Part shown: positions 1 through 8,664 of the stretch, in pieces
Position numbering within the stretch: the first letter of the stretch is position 1
How the letters are laid out: the number at the start of each line of letters is the position of its first letter
Assembly: GCF_002261215.1 (NCBI RefSeq)
Contig: NZ_NEVS01000004.1
Coordinates: 4,340,001-4,404,000, forward strand
From: Bordetella genomosp. 11
Lineage (GTDB): Bacteria > Pseudomonadota > Gammaproteobacteria > Burkholderiales > Burkholderiaceae_B
Direction of reading: 5' to 3'
Length of the DNA: 64,000 nucleotides
Translations under genes and position numbers: made by a program
Notes under the pieces: model-generated
Told to the model about the DNA's origin: nothing
Seen by the model: only the letters and a program-made list of their open reading frames with translations
The model's database searches: none

Positions 1-1
1 C

Positions 2-952
2 CTGATGCGCATGCTGATGAGCGGCGAGCTCTCGCCGCAGATCGCGACGGCATTGCTCATGGGGTTGCGAGTCAAGAAGGAAACCATAGGGGAAATCACC
101 GCGGCGGCGCAGGTCATGCGCGAGTTCGCCACGCCGGTCGAAACCCCCTACCCCGAACGGCTGCTGGACATGTGCGGCACGGGTGGCGACGGCAGCCGAA
201 CGTTCAATATCTCGACCGCCGCGATGTTCGTCGCCGCCGCGGCGGGCGCGAAAGTCGCCAAGCATGGCGGACGCAGCGCGTCGTCGTCCTCCGGCAGCGC
301 CGACGTGCTGGAAGCCCTGGGCGCCAACCTGCAGCTGGCCCCCCAGCAGGTCGCCGAATGCATCGCCGAGGTCGGCATCGGCTTCATGTTCGCGCCAGCC
401 CATCATGGCGCCATGAAGAATGTCGCGGCCGTGCGCAAGGAAATGGGCGTGCGCACCATTTTCAACATCCTCGGACCGCTTACCAACCCCGCCAGCGCGC
501 AGAACCAGCTGATGGGCGTTTTCCATTCCGATCTCGTCGGTATCCAGGTCCGGGTGCTGCAGCGGCTGGGGTCGCGCCACGTCCTAGTGGTGCACGGCCG
601 CGACGGCATGGACGAAGCATCCCTCGGGGCCGCGACCATGGTCGGCGAACTGAAGGACGGCGAAATCCGCGAATATGAAATCCATCCGGAGGACTACGGG
701 CTATCCATGATGTCCAACCGGGGAATCAAGGTGTCCAATCGTGAAGAGTCGCGCGACCTTATCCTGGAAGCGCTGAACGACAAACCGGGTCCTGCGCGCG
801 ATATCGTCGTCCTGAACGCCGGACTGGCCATCTATGCGGGTAACGTCGCTCCAACGATTGAAGCCGGCCTGAAACTGGCGGCTGATACGATTGCATCAGG
901 TGCCGCTCGCGGCAAGCTTGAAGAATTTTGCGCTTACACCCGGAAGTTTTGA
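2..952 (+). CDS. trpD: Anthranilate phosphoribosyltransferase, 5' end outside window
   Basis: This enzyme transfers phosphoribose from PRPP to anthranilate, the second step of tryptophan synthesis, in the cytoplasm. The open frame is already running at the left edge, and about 30 N-terminal residues of a normal ~340-residue TrpD are missing, so this is a window truncation and not a broken gene. The family signatures are visible: the GTGGDG phosphate loop near residue 56, NISTAA just after it, KHGGR near residue 86, and the conserved NxLGPLTNP motif near residue 155. The stop codon is followed by trpC after one base, which indicates an operon with translational coupling. Identification is secure. 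Confidence 0.97.
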   Translation: MMRMLMSGELSPQIATALLMGLRVKKETIGEITAAAQVMREFATPVETPYPERLLDMCGTGGDGSRTFNISTAAMFVAAAAGAKVAKHGGRSASSSSGSADVLEALGANLQLAPQQVAECIAEVGIGFMFAPAHHGAMKNVAAVRKEMGVRTIFNILGPLTNPASAQNQLMGVFHSDLVGIQVRVLQRLGSRHVLVVHGRDGMDEASLGAATMVGELKDGEIREYEIHPEDYGLSMMSNRGIKVSNREESRDLILEALNDKPGPARDIVVLNAGLAIYAGNVAPTIEAGLKLAADTIASGAARGKLEEFCAYTRKF

Positions 953-953
953 A

Positions 954-1742
954 ATGAACGACATTCTTGCGAAGATCCTTGCCGTCAAGGCGGAGGAAGT
1001 CGCCACCGCACGACAAATGCGCAGCGAGGCGGAGCTGCTGCGCGAAGCGCAAGCCCGGCAGGACGTGCGCGGCTTCGCCCAGGCGATCGAAGACAAGATC
1101 GCCTCTGGCAAGCCCGGCATCATCGCGGAGATCAAGAAAGCTTCGCCGTCGCGCGGCGTGCTGCGCGAAAACTTCAGCCCCGCCGAAATCGCGGCCTCTT
1201 ACGCGGTGCACGGGGCCGCCTGCCTTTCCGTGCTGACCGACGTGCAGTTCTTCCAGGGCTCGCACGACCATCTGCGGCAGGCGCGCGCGGCCTGCCCCCT
1301 GCCCGTCCTGCGCAAGGATTTCATCATCGATCCCTACCAGGTCGTGTTCTCCCGGGCATTGGGCGCCGACTGCGTGTTGCTGATCGTCGCGGCGCTGGCC
1401 CCGACCCAGCTCAAGGAACTCGAAGCGTGCGCCATGGACCTGGGCATGGACGTGCTGGTCGAAGTCCACGATGCCGCCGAACTCGAAGTGGCGGTCCAGT
1501 TGCGCACCCCGCTCATCGGTATCAACAACCGCAACCTGCGCACCTTCGAGACCACCTTGCAGACCACACTGGACCTGCTGCCCCAAGTGCCCGCCGGCCG
1601 CCGCATCGTCACCGAAAGCGGCATCCTGCGGCCGCAGGACGTCCGCATGATGCGCGACCACAAGGTCGAAGCCTTCCTGGTGGGCGAGGCCTTCATGCGC
1701 GCCGCGGATCCGGGCGCGGAACTGGCCAGGCTCATCGCCTGA
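954..1742 (+). CDS. trpC: Indole-3-glycerol-phosphate synthase
   Basis: TrpC closes the indole ring of CdRP to give indole-3-glycerol phosphate. The 262-residue protein begins [10 protein letters not shown]. The frame is open further upstream to 891, but the ATG at 954 matches the family N-terminus and lies one base after the trpD stop. The TIM-barrel motifs are present: [10 protein letters not shown] (catalytic Lys), a VLRKDFI segment, GINNRNL, and the C-terminal TESGI phosphate-binding loop. It is a monofunctional TrpC of normal length, not a TrpC-TrpF fusion. An inverted repeat follows about 30 bp after the stop. Confidence 0.97.
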   Translation: MNDILAKILAVKAEEVATARQMRSEAELLREAQARQDVRGFAQAIEDKIASGKPGIIAEIKKASPSRGVLRENFSPAEIAASYAVHGAACLSVLTDVQFFQGSHDHLRQARAACPLPVLRKDFIIDPYQVVFSRALGADCVLLIVAALAPTQLKELEACAMDLGMDVLVEVHDAAELEVAVQLRTPLIGINNRNLRTFETTLQTTLDLLPQVPAGRRIVTESGILRPQDVRMMRDHKVEAFLVGEAFMRAADPGAELARLIA

Positions 1743-1768
1743 ATCCACCAGGCGCCCCGGCCGGGTAT

Positions 1769-1802
1769 CGCGCGCCAGGCTGCCTGGCCGCCCTGGCGCG
1801 CG
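1769..1802 (+). terminator. Hairpin after the trp genes
   Basis: An 11-bp perfect inverted repeat (CGCGCGCCAGG at 1769-1779 and its complement at 1792-1802) with a 12-base loop lies 26 bp after trpC. It has no U-run, so it may be an mRNA-end stabiliser or a weak terminator and not a strict rho-independent terminator. Confidence 0.45.
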
Positions 1803-2010
1803 CGGCCCGCCCGGCCCTAGGCCCCATGCCTGCCCCCGGTATCGACGGCCGCCAGTCAAACAACGGCATTCCAGGCGTATTTCTTGACCGTTTCCCCGAC
1901 GGCCGGGGTTGCTAAGATCGCGGCGTGGCGCCCGCGCGTCGGCCGCTTGCAGGGACCGGCGCCCATCCCGGGCGTCCCTGCCCCAGCCCCCCAGACAGGA
2001 CACTTCTTCC

Positions 2011-2514
2011 ATGGATGAAGCTTTCAGCCACCAGTTGTCGATGACCATCCTGATGACGCCGGATATGGCCAATTTTTCCGGCAACGTGCATGGCGGGCAT
2101 ATCCTGAAATACCTGGACCAGGTCGCCTATGCCTGCGCCAGCCGCTATGCCGGCCAATATGTGGTCACGCTTTCCGTGGACCAGGTCGTATTCCGGGAGC
2201 CGATCCATGTCGGCGAGCTCGTGACCTTCCTCGCTTCGGTCAACTACACCGGAAGGACGTCCATGGAGATCGGCATCAAGGTGATTACCGAGGACATCCG
2301 CCAGAAGCTGGTGCGCCATACCAATAGCTGCTATTTCACCATGGTGGCCGTGGACGAGCTGGGCAACCCGACGCCGGTACCGCCGCTGGAGCCGCGCAAC
2401 GAAGAAGAACGCCAACGCTTCGAAGCCGCCGACCAGCGCCGCGCGCTGCGGCAGGAAATGCAGCGTCGCCACGTCACCATCAAGCAGAATGTGGCGGACG
2501 CAGGGCCTCGCTGA
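2011..2514 (+). CDS. Acyl-CoA thioesterase, hotdog fold (YciA/BACH type)
   Basis: This is a 167-residue single hotdog-domain thioesterase that probably hydrolyses acyl-CoA to free acid and CoA. The hallmark is the segment NVHGGHILKYLDQVAYACA near residues 21-39, which carries the conserved Asn-x-His-Gly-Gly and the catalytic Asp of the YciA/acyl-CoA hydrolase family. The ATG at 2011 is preferred over the longer open frame from 1909 because the upstream residues are Arg/Ala-rich and unlike the family, and GACAGGA lies a short distance upstream. The 3' end overlaps the convergent hybrid kinase gene by 35 bp. Substrate specificity cannot be read from the sequence. Confidence 0.85.
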   Translation: MDEAFSHQLSMTILMTPDMANFSGNVHGGHILKYLDQVAYACASRYAGQYVVTLSVDQVVFREPIHVGELVTFLASVNYTGRTSMEIGIKVITEDIRQKLVRHTNSCYFTMVAVDELGNPTPVPPLEPRNEEERQRFEAADQRRALRQEMQRRHVTIKQNVADAGPR

Positions 2515-4180
2515 CCATGGCCGACAATTGGTCCAGGTTGAACGGCTTCTGCAGCACGCGCTCGTGCTCCAGCACGCTGGCGCCGACCTGCGCGTCGGCG
2601 TAGCCCGTCGCCAGGATGACAGGCAGATCCGGCAGCATCGCGCGGGCCCGCTCGATGACTTCGGCGCCGTTAAGCTTGGGCATGATGAAATCCACCACCA
2701 GCAGGTCCGGCGGCGCTTCGCGCATCATCGCCAGCCCTTCCTCGCCATCGGCGGCCTGCCTGACCTCATAGCCGAGTATCTCCAGGCATTCGACGATCAG
2801 GTGGCGCACCGACGCGTCGTCGTCGATCACCAGGATATTTACCGCCCGCGGCTGCCCCGCGGCGGTGCCGGCCGCCGCCACCGTATCGTCCACCGCGGCG
2901 GGATCCGCCAGCGCCAGCCAGATTTCCACCTCCGTTCCGCGTCCTTCCTCGCTGGCGATGCACGCGGTGCCCCCTGATTGCCGGGCGATTCCGTAGACCT
3001 GGCTTAATCCCAGGCCGGTTCCCTTGCCTACGGGCTTGGTGGTGAAGAACGGGTCGAATACCTTGCTCAGCGTCTGCGCGGGAATGCCCGTGCCGGTGTC
3101 CTTGACCGAGATCACCACGTAGCGGCCCGCGGCCAGCTCGCCTTCGCCGCTTTGGCGCAACCCGGTGGACAAGGTGACCTCGCCGCCCGCGGGCATGGCA
3201 TCGCGCGCGTTCAGGCACAGGTTCAGCACCGCCAGCTCGAGCTGGTTGGCGTCGGCGGTAGCCATGGGCAGGTCGGGGGCGAAATCGGTCAGTACCCGCA
3301 CGGTGGGCCCCAGCGACAGCCCAAGCAGTTCGCGCATGCCGGACAGCAGCGCATTGACGTCGGTGGGGCGCAGGTCCAGGTTCTGGCTGCGCGAAAACGC
3401 CAGCAGCTGGGACGTGAGCTTGGCGCCGCGTTCCACGGCATGCCGCGCATTGACGGCGAGGCGCCGCGCGCGGTCGTCGGCCGAGATGCGCTGTATCAGT
3501 TCGACGCTGCCCATGATGACGTTGAGCAGGTTGTTGAAGTCGTGGGCCAGCCCGCCGGTCAACTGGCCGATCGCCTCCATCTTCTGCGACTGCACCAGTG
3601 CGCTTTGCGTACGCTCGCGCTCGCGGATCTCCTTCATCAGCCGGTCGTTGGCGCGCGCCAGGGCGTGAGTGCGCTCGGAAATACGCGTTTCCAGCGTCTC
3701 GTTGAAGGTGCGCAGCGTTTCTTCCGTTTCGGCCTGGCGCTGCAGCACCGACCGCGCGTCATATTGACGGCCGCGGGCGCGCAGCGCCGTCGCAATGGCG
3801 CTGCGCATGACGTCTTCCCGCAAGGGCCGCTGCAGCAATATCAGGTTGCCCAGCGGCTCGTACGTATCGGGTCCCGCCGCGGCCCCCGGCGCCCGCGCGG
3901 GCTCGATGACCAGGAACGGAAAGTCCGACCAGGGATCCTGGCGACCGACCCATTGCGCCAGGCCATCCAGCGCGGAGCCGGTGAGGGATTCCCCCGCCAC
4001 AATGGCGCACCCCGCGCCTCTCTGCAGGGCGCGGAGCAATTGCGGCGCATCCTCGCAGGCGACGAACTGCTCGCCCGCGTTCGCCAGCGTACTGCGTATG
4101 ACCTGGCTATCCTCGCCTTGCGGCGCCAGTATCAATACTTGCATGGCTTTATCCACCGAGCCTCCCATTTCTTCGTACAA
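2480..4180 (-). CDS. Hybrid sensor histidine kinase with C-terminal receiver
   Basis: This 566-residue protein has three parts. Residues ~13-135 look like a receiver-like fold without a clear phospho-acceptor Asp. Residues ~145-205 form a coiled coil leading into a HisKA domain (GGLAHDFNNLLN, His213) and an HATPase domain (N box NLCLNARDAM, DTGTGI, and GKGTGLGLS). Residues ~445-560 are a genuine receiver (IDDDASVRH, phospho-acceptor in VVDFIMPKLNG, and the KPF lysine). There is no transmembrane segment, so it is a cytoplasmic hybrid kinase whose output partner is not visible here. An alternative start is Met13 (4144). Its 3' end overlaps the convergent thioesterase gene. The signal is unknown. 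Confidence 0.85.
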   Translation of the reverse strand: MYEEMGGSVDKAMQVLILAPQGEDSQVIRSTLANAGEQFVACEDAPQLLRALQRGAGCAIVAGESLTGSALDGLAQWVGRQDPWSDFPFLVIEPARAPGAAAGPDTYEPLGNLILLQRPLREDVMRSAIATALRARGRQYDARSVLQRQAETEETLRTFNETLETRISERTHALARANDRLMKEIRERERTQSALVQSQKMEAIGQLTGGLAHDFNNLLNVIMGSVELIQRISADDRARRLAVNARHAVERGAKLTSQLLAFSRSQNLDLRPTDVNALLSGMRELLGLSLGPTVRVLTDFAPDLPMATADANQLELAVLNLCLNARDAMPAGGEVTLSTGLRQSGEGELAAGRYVVISVKDTGTGIPAQTLSKVFDPFFTTKPVGKGTGLGLSQVYGIARQSGGTACIASEEGRGTEVEIWLALADPAAVDDTVAAAGTAAGQPRAVNILVIDDDASVRHLIVECLEILGYEVRQAADGEEGLAMMREAPPDLLVVDFIMPKLNGAEVIERARAMLPDLPVILATGYADAQVGASVLEHERVLQKPFNLDQLSAMVSEALRPPHSA

Positions 4181-4397
4181 CCATTACAGCAGTTGGACCG
4201 GGCTCGAGGCTGTTACGCCGTGTTGCAGCGGGTGCGGGATATTTTCTTACGATACACGGCAGCGCAGCCGGCCCCGGGGATGGGTCCATGATAGGCTAAG
4301 GCTCATCCATGACGGGCCCCACGCCGCGCGGGCATCGCCGCTTCCTTTACGGAGCACTCCTTCGGTGGCCCGACGACAACAAGGAGGGTCGGACTTC

Positions 4398-6359
4398 ATG
4401 TCGAAACCACTCGAAGACTACGGAATCATCGGCAACATGCTGTCGGCGGCGCTCGTATCGCGCGACGGCTCCATCGACTGGCTGTGCCTGCCCCATTTCG
4501 CTTCGGCGGCCTGTTTCGCCGCGCTGCTGGGCACGGAAGACCATGGTTTCTGGAAGCTGTGTCCAAGCGACGCATACCAGTCCCGCCGCCGCTACATTCC
4601 CGGCACGGCGGTGCTGGAAACGCGCTTCGAAACCGCCACCGGCACCGTCACCCTCTTCGACTTCATGCCGCTGAGCGACGACGAAGAACGCGTGGACGTG
4701 GTGCGCATCGTGCGCGGCGATCACGGCCACGTCGACATCGATATGGAGCTGGTGCTGCGATTCAACTACGGCCAGGCCGTCCCGTGGGTGCGCCGGCGCG
4801 ATTACGGGCTAAGCGCCATAGCGGGACCCGATGCGGTCGAGCTGCACACGCAGGCGCCGCTGCAGGGCAAGGATCTGCGTACCGTTTCGCGTTTCAAGGT
4901 GCGGGCCGGCGAGCACGTTCCTTTCACGCTGTCCTATCATCCTTCGCACAAAGTGCCGCACTTCGTGCCGGACCGCATGGAAAGCCTGGACCGCACGGTA
5001 GCCTGGTGGAAGGAATGGGCCAAGCATTGCCGCACCGACCATCGTTTTCCGGAATGGCACGAGGCCATCGTGCGTTCGCTGATCACGCTCAAGCTGCTGA
5101 CCTACCGGCCCACCGGCGGCATCGTGGCGGCGCCGACCACCTCGCTGCCCGAAAACCTGGGCGGTACGCGCAACTGGGACTACCGCTATTGCTGGCTGCG
5201 CGATTCCTCGCTGACACTCTACGCGCTGCTGAACGCCGGCTATCGCGAAGAGGCCGAAGCCTGGCGCATGTGGCTGATGCGGGCCTCGGCGGGCCATCCC
5301 GACCAGTTGCAGATCATGTACGGCATCGCCGGCGAGCGCAGCCTGCCGGAGATGGAGATTCCCTGGCTGCCCGGCTACGAGAACAGCGGGCCCGTGCGTA
5401 TCGGCAATGCGGCGTCGGCGCAAGTCCAGATGGATATCTACGGCGAATTGATCGATACGCTGCACGCGGCGCGCGAGGCCGAACTGGCGCCGCTGGAACA
5501 GGCGTGGCGCCTGCAGCGCATCCTGCTGACGCCGCTGGAGGAAAAGTGGAAACAGCAGGACCACGGCATCTGGGAGGTCCGGGGCGCACCCCGCTCGTTC
5601 ACGCATTCGCGCCTGATGTGCTGGGTGGGGTTCGACCGGGCCATCAAGTCAGCCGAGCGTTTCGGCCTGGAGGGTCCGGTGCAACGCTGGCGCCATCTGC
5701 GCGACGAGATCCGCGCCGATATCCTGCGGCATGGCTTCGACGCCGGCATGAACAGCTTCGTGCAGCACTACGGCGGCAAGGCCCTGGATGCCAGCCTGCT
5801 GCTGATTCCGCAGGTCGGTTTCCTTGCCATCGATGACCCGCGCGTGGCGGGCACGATACAGGCGATCGAGAAAGGTCTGATGCGCGACGGCCTCGTCATG
5901 CGCTACGTGCCCGAGCAATCGGATGACGGCCTGGCGCAGAACGAAGGCGTATTCCTGGCGTGCAGCTTCTGGCTCGCGGACGCCTATGCCATGCAGGGAC
6001 GCCTGGACGAGGCAGCCACGCTGTTCGAGCGCTTGCTGTCCCTGCGCAACGACCTGGGCTTGCTGGCGGAGGAATACGACCCGGTGCGGCAACGCATGGT
6101 GGGCAACTTCCCGCAGGCGTTCTCGCACATCGGACTGGTCAATACGGCATACAACCTGCTGCAGGCCCAGGGCCCCGCGCGGCAACGATCGCGCAGCGCG
6201 GCGCCCCACAACGGCACCGGGGCGCACAACGGCGCGACGACGCGGCATGGCCAGTCGGCGGACAGGAGCACGGCAAACGATGGCGGCCCCGCGCCGGAGG
6301 CGGCCGATGCGCCGCGCACGGCGGACGCATCCGGCCCCGCGCGGGCGGATCCGCGCTAG
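4398..6359 (+). CDS. Glycoside hydrolase family 15 protein (glucoamylase/trehalase-like)
   Basis: This is a 653-residue cytoplasmic GH15 enzyme. The N-terminal part (GIIGNMLSAALVSRDGSIDWLCLP) is the beta-sandwich typical of bacterial GH15 proteins. The (alpha/alpha)6 barrel carries RNWDYRYCWLRDSS near residue 255, then a C-terminal LLAEEYDP segment with the expected catalytic Glu and GNFPQAFSHIGL. Family members act on alpha-glucans or trehalose, and the substrate cannot be settled from sequence. The start is fixed by a strong ribosome-binding site (AAGGAGGG at 4381-4388), although the frame is open back to 3795. About 55 C-terminal residues after the fold are low-complexity (Ala, His, Asn, Thr, Gly rich) and are probably disordered. 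It is divergent from the hybrid kinase. Confidence 0.88.
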   Translation: MSKPLEDYGIIGNMLSAALVSRDGSIDWLCLPHFASAACFAALLGTEDHGFWKLCPSDAYQSRRRYIPGTAVLETRFETATGTVTLFDFMPLSDDEERVDVVRIVRGDHGHVDIDMELVLRFNYGQAVPWVRRRDYGLSAIAGPDAVELHTQAPLQGKDLRTVSRFKVRAGEHVPFTLSYHPSHKVPHFVPDRMESLDRTVAWWKEWAKHCRTDHRFPEWHEAIVRSLITLKLLTYRPTGGIVAAPTTSLPENLGGTRNWDYRYCWLRDSSLTLYALLNAGYREEAEAWRMWLMRASAGHPDQLQIMYGIAGERSLPEMEIPWLPGYENSGPVRIGNAASAQVQMDIYGELIDTLHAAREAELAPLEQAWRLQRILLTPLEEKWKQQDHGIWEVRGAPRSFTHSRLMCWVGFDRAIKSAERFGLEGPVQRWRHLRDEIRADILRHGFDAGMNSFVQHYGGKALDASLLLIPQVGFLAIDDPRVAGTIQAIEKGLMRDGLVMRYVPEQSDDGLAQNEGVFLACSFWLADAYAMQGRLDEAATLFERLLSLRNDLGLLAEEYDPVRQRMVGNFPQAFSHIGLVNTAYNLLQAQGPARQRSRSAAPHNGTGAHNGATTRHGQSADRSTANDGGPAPEAADAPRTADASGPARADPR

Positions 6360-6384
6360 ACCGGCCTGCCGTCGCCGTAGCGGA

Positions 6385-7950
6385 TCATTCCGCCGCCACG
6401 TGCTGCAACTCGGCTTGCTCCGCGGCCTGTTCCGCGGGGGACTGCGCGCGCCGCGTCCGCATGAAGGCCAGGCACGGTATTGCCGCCAGCGTCATCCACA
6501 TCATGAAGCGGAAATCATCCAGGTAGGCGATGAAGGAAGCCTGATTGGTCACGATTTCGTTCAGCGCGGCAAGTCCCTGGGCCGTATGGACATCGAACGT
6601 CCGCGACAGCGCGTCGGGATGCATCATCAATGCAGCGCCGGTGACATAGGCGCCGAGGGACGCATGCAGCGTGGCGCTATTGCGCACCAGCAGCGTCTGC
6701 ATCGCCGAAATCCCGATGCTGCTGCCGATGTTGCGCGACAGGCTGTAGATTGCCGTGCCGTCGGAACGCAGGGAACGGTCCAGGGTGGAGAAAGTCATCG
6801 TGGTCAGCGGCACCGAGGTGAATCCCAGGCCCAGCCCCTGGATGAAGCCCGGGACGATGACATCCCATTCGGTGATCTGCGGGGTGTAGCCGGACATCTG
6901 CCACAGCGACAAGGTGGTCAGGCCGAAACCCAGCGCGATGATCAGGCGCCCGTCCATCCGGCCTACCAGCCGGCCGGCCACCAGCATGGAGACCATGGTG
7001 CCGAGGCCGCTGGGCGCGGTGACGACGCCCGTGGTAACGACCGGATAGCCCAGCAGAGTCTGCAACAGCGGTGGCAGCAAGGCCCGCGTGGCGTACAACA
7101 GCAGGCCCAGCAGAAAGTAGAACGACAGGCCGATCGCGAAATTGCGGTCGCGCAGCAGTGCCACCTTGAAGAAAGAATGCTCGCCGCTGGTCGCGGTGTG
7201 CAGGATGAAAAACGTGAAGGACACGAACGCGCAGATGGCGTAGACACGGATTTCGATCGAATCGAACCAGTCGGCCTGCTCGCCGCGGTCCAGCATCAGT
7301 TGCAGCAGTCCGATGGCCACGGCCAGCGTGGCGAAGCCGAACACATCGAAGCGCCCGTCCCGGCGCGCGCCGTCGTCATGGATGAAACGGGCCACGCCAT
7401 AAAAGGACAGCAAACCCACCGGCAGGTTGATCAGGAACACCCAGCGCCAGTTCATATTGTCGGTCAGCCAGCCCCCCAGCGTGGGGCCCAGGATGGGCCC
7501 CAGCATGACACCCATGCCCCACACCGCCATGGCCTTGGCATGGTCCTTGGGTTCGTTGACGTCCAGCATCACGGCCTGGGACAAAGGCACCAGCGCGGCG
7601 CCGAAGGCGCCCTGGAGCAGGCGGGCCGCGACGATCTGCGCCAGATTGCCCGCCGCGCCGCAGGCCAGCGACATGACGGTGAAGCCCGCGATGGAGACGA
7701 GGAAGACCGATTTCAGTCCATAGCGTCCGGTGAGCCAGCCGGTGACCGGCGTGGCGATGGCCGCGGCGACGATATAGGACGTCAGAACCCAGGTGATCTG
7801 GTCCTGGGAGGCGGACAGGCCGCCCGCCATGTGCGGCAAGGCGACGTTGGCGATCGTGCTGTCCAGGGTCTGCATGATGGTCGCCAGCATGATGGAGACC
7901 GTAATCATGGATTTGTGCGGGACGGCACTCGGGCGACCGGTGGCGGACAT
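6385..7950 (-). CDS. DHA2-family MFS drug efflux transporter (EmrB/QacA type)
   Basis: This 521-residue inner-membrane protein has about 14 hydrophobic helices. The family motifs are visible: LDSTIANVALPHM in helix 1 (DHA2 motif D1), GRYGLKSVFL between helices 2 and 3 (motif A) and GPILGPTLGGWL in helix 5 (motif C, drug antiporters). It is therefore a proton-driven exporter of unknown substrate. No EmrA or outer-membrane partner is adjacent. It follows the marR gene on the same strand with a 54-bp gap, and a copy of the candidate MarR operator ends only 6 bases before the start codon. No convincing Shine-Dalgarno sequence precedes the ATG. Confidence 0.92.
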   Translation of the reverse strand: MSATGRPSAVPHKSMITVSIMLATIMQTLDSTIANVALPHMAGGLSASQDQITWVLTSYIVAAAIATPVTGWLTGRYGLKSVFLVSIAGFTVMSLACGAAGNLAQIVAARLLQGAFGAALVPLSQAVMLDVNEPKDHAKAMAVWGMGVMLGPILGPTLGGWLTDNMNWRWVFLINLPVGLLSFYGVARFIHDDGARRDGRFDVFGFATLAVAIGLLQLMLDRGEQADWFDSIEIRVYAICAFVSFTFFILHTATSGEHSFFKVALLRDRNFAIGLSFYFLLGLLLYATRALLPPLLQTLLGYPVVTTGVVTAPSGLGTMVSMLVAGRLVGRMDGRLIIALGFGLTTLSLWQMSGYTPQITEWDVIVPGFIQGLGLGFTSVPLTTMTFSTLDRSLRSDGTAIYSLSRNIGSSIGISAMQTLLVRNSATLHASLGAYVTGAALMMHPDALSRTFDVHTAQGLAALNEIVTNQASFIAYLDDFRFMMWMTLAAIPCLAFMRTRRAQSPAEQAAEQAELQHVAAE

Positions 7951-7955
7951 AAAAT

Positions 7956-7973
7956 TAATAACCTACGTTACTA
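7956..7973. promoter_or_regulatory. Candidate MarR operator before the efflux gene
   Basis: The sequence TAATAACCTACGTTACTA is a near-palindrome of 7-bp arms around CTAC. Its first 15 bases are identical to the site at 8520-8537 in front of marR. It sits between the end of marR and the start of the efflux gene, where a bound repressor would block transcription initiation or translation entry. Binding by the neighbouring MarR protein is inferred. Confidence 0.7.
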
Positions 7974-8004
7974 TTTGGGCAAAAAAAACGGCGGACATTG
8001 GCGT

Positions 8005-8502
8005 TCAATCGACATGGGACAGCAGTTTGCGCAGCAGGCGCTCCAGTTCGTCGGCCTCTCCCGCTTCGAAGCCGGAAAACAGCGATTTCAATTGCGCCCG
8101 TCGCCTGGGCAGATACAGCCGCACGAACGCCAGCGCCTTGGGCGTCAGTTGCAGGAATACCTGGCGGCGATCGCTTTCGCCCACCTGGCGAACGACGTAG
8201 CCCTGGCGTTCGAGCTCGCGCGCCACCCTCGTGCTGTTGGTTCGCGAGGAGTTCATGAAGATGCTCAGGTCCGACGGCTTCAGGCGGTGCTGATCGCTGG
8301 CATAGATGACGACCAGGGACGTCCACAGGGTGGAGTTCAATCCATGCTCGCGCAGCGGCGCGTCCATGTGGTCCCCGAGCCGCGCCGCGACGTGCATGAA
8401 TAGCCGGCTGAGGACGGACTCGCGCAGCTGGTGGCGCGAGGCCAGTCGCAGCGACAGTTCGTCCATGGCCTGTTCGAAAGGCTCGAAGGAAGACGAAGGC
8501 AT
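8005..8502 (-). CDS. MarR-family transcriptional regulator
   Basis: This 165-residue winged-helix regulator contains the MarR core: LKPSDLSIFMNSSRTNSTRVARELERQGYV (recognition helix region, near residues 73-102) followed by the wing GESDRRQVFLQLT. MarR proteins are usually dimeric repressors released by small aromatic ligands. It lies directly upstream of a DHA2 efflux gene on the same strand, as in emrRAB-like loci, so regulation of that pump is a strong inference. A perfect 7-4-7 inverted repeat lies 18 bp upstream of its start, which suggests autoregulation. Confidence 0.9.
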   Translation of the reverse strand: MPSSSFEPFEQAMDELSLRLASRHQLRESVLSRLFMHVAARLGDHMDAPLREHGLNSTLWTSLVVIYASDQHRLKPSDLSIFMNSSRTNSTRVARELERQGYVVRQVGESDRRQVFLQLTPKALAFVRLYLPRRRAQLKSLFSGFEAGEADELERLLRKLLSHVD

Positions 8503-8519
8503 CGGAGAGCGGGCACAAC

Positions 8520-8537
8520 TAATAACCTACGTTATTA
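8520..8537. promoter_or_regulatory. Candidate MarR operator before marR
   Basis: TAATAACCTACGTTATTA is a perfect inverted repeat with 7-bp arms and a 4-base centre. It shares 15 consecutive bases with the site at 7956-7973. The duplication of the same sequence at both promoters of the pair is direct evidence for a common regulator, most likely the adjacent MarR protein. Confidence 0.75.
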
Positions 8538-8664
8538 TATCGCCTGACCGGCTGACAGAGATCTTAAGCTGCCCGGTCAACCAGGACGGAATCCGCTGTG
8601 CGGCGCCGCGGCTTTCGGTTTAAATCGGCCTTCCGGCCATTGCCTGCCTGCCCTCCCCGATACC

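Noticed and set aside
1883..1918. Promoter-like TTGACC and TAAGAT before the thioesterase gene
   Set aside because: The spacing of 24 bases between the two hexamers is too long for a sigma-70 promoter; only an extended -10 remains, which is not enough.
759..2084. 441-codon minus-strand frame over trpC
   Set aside because: It is antisense to a certain trpC gene, with no start signal or recognisable domain.
5923..8403. 826-codon plus-strand frame over the efflux and marR genes
   Set aside because: It is antisense to clear MFS and MarR proteins and its translation is Gln/Arg/His-rich without any family pattern; it is a high-GC shadow.
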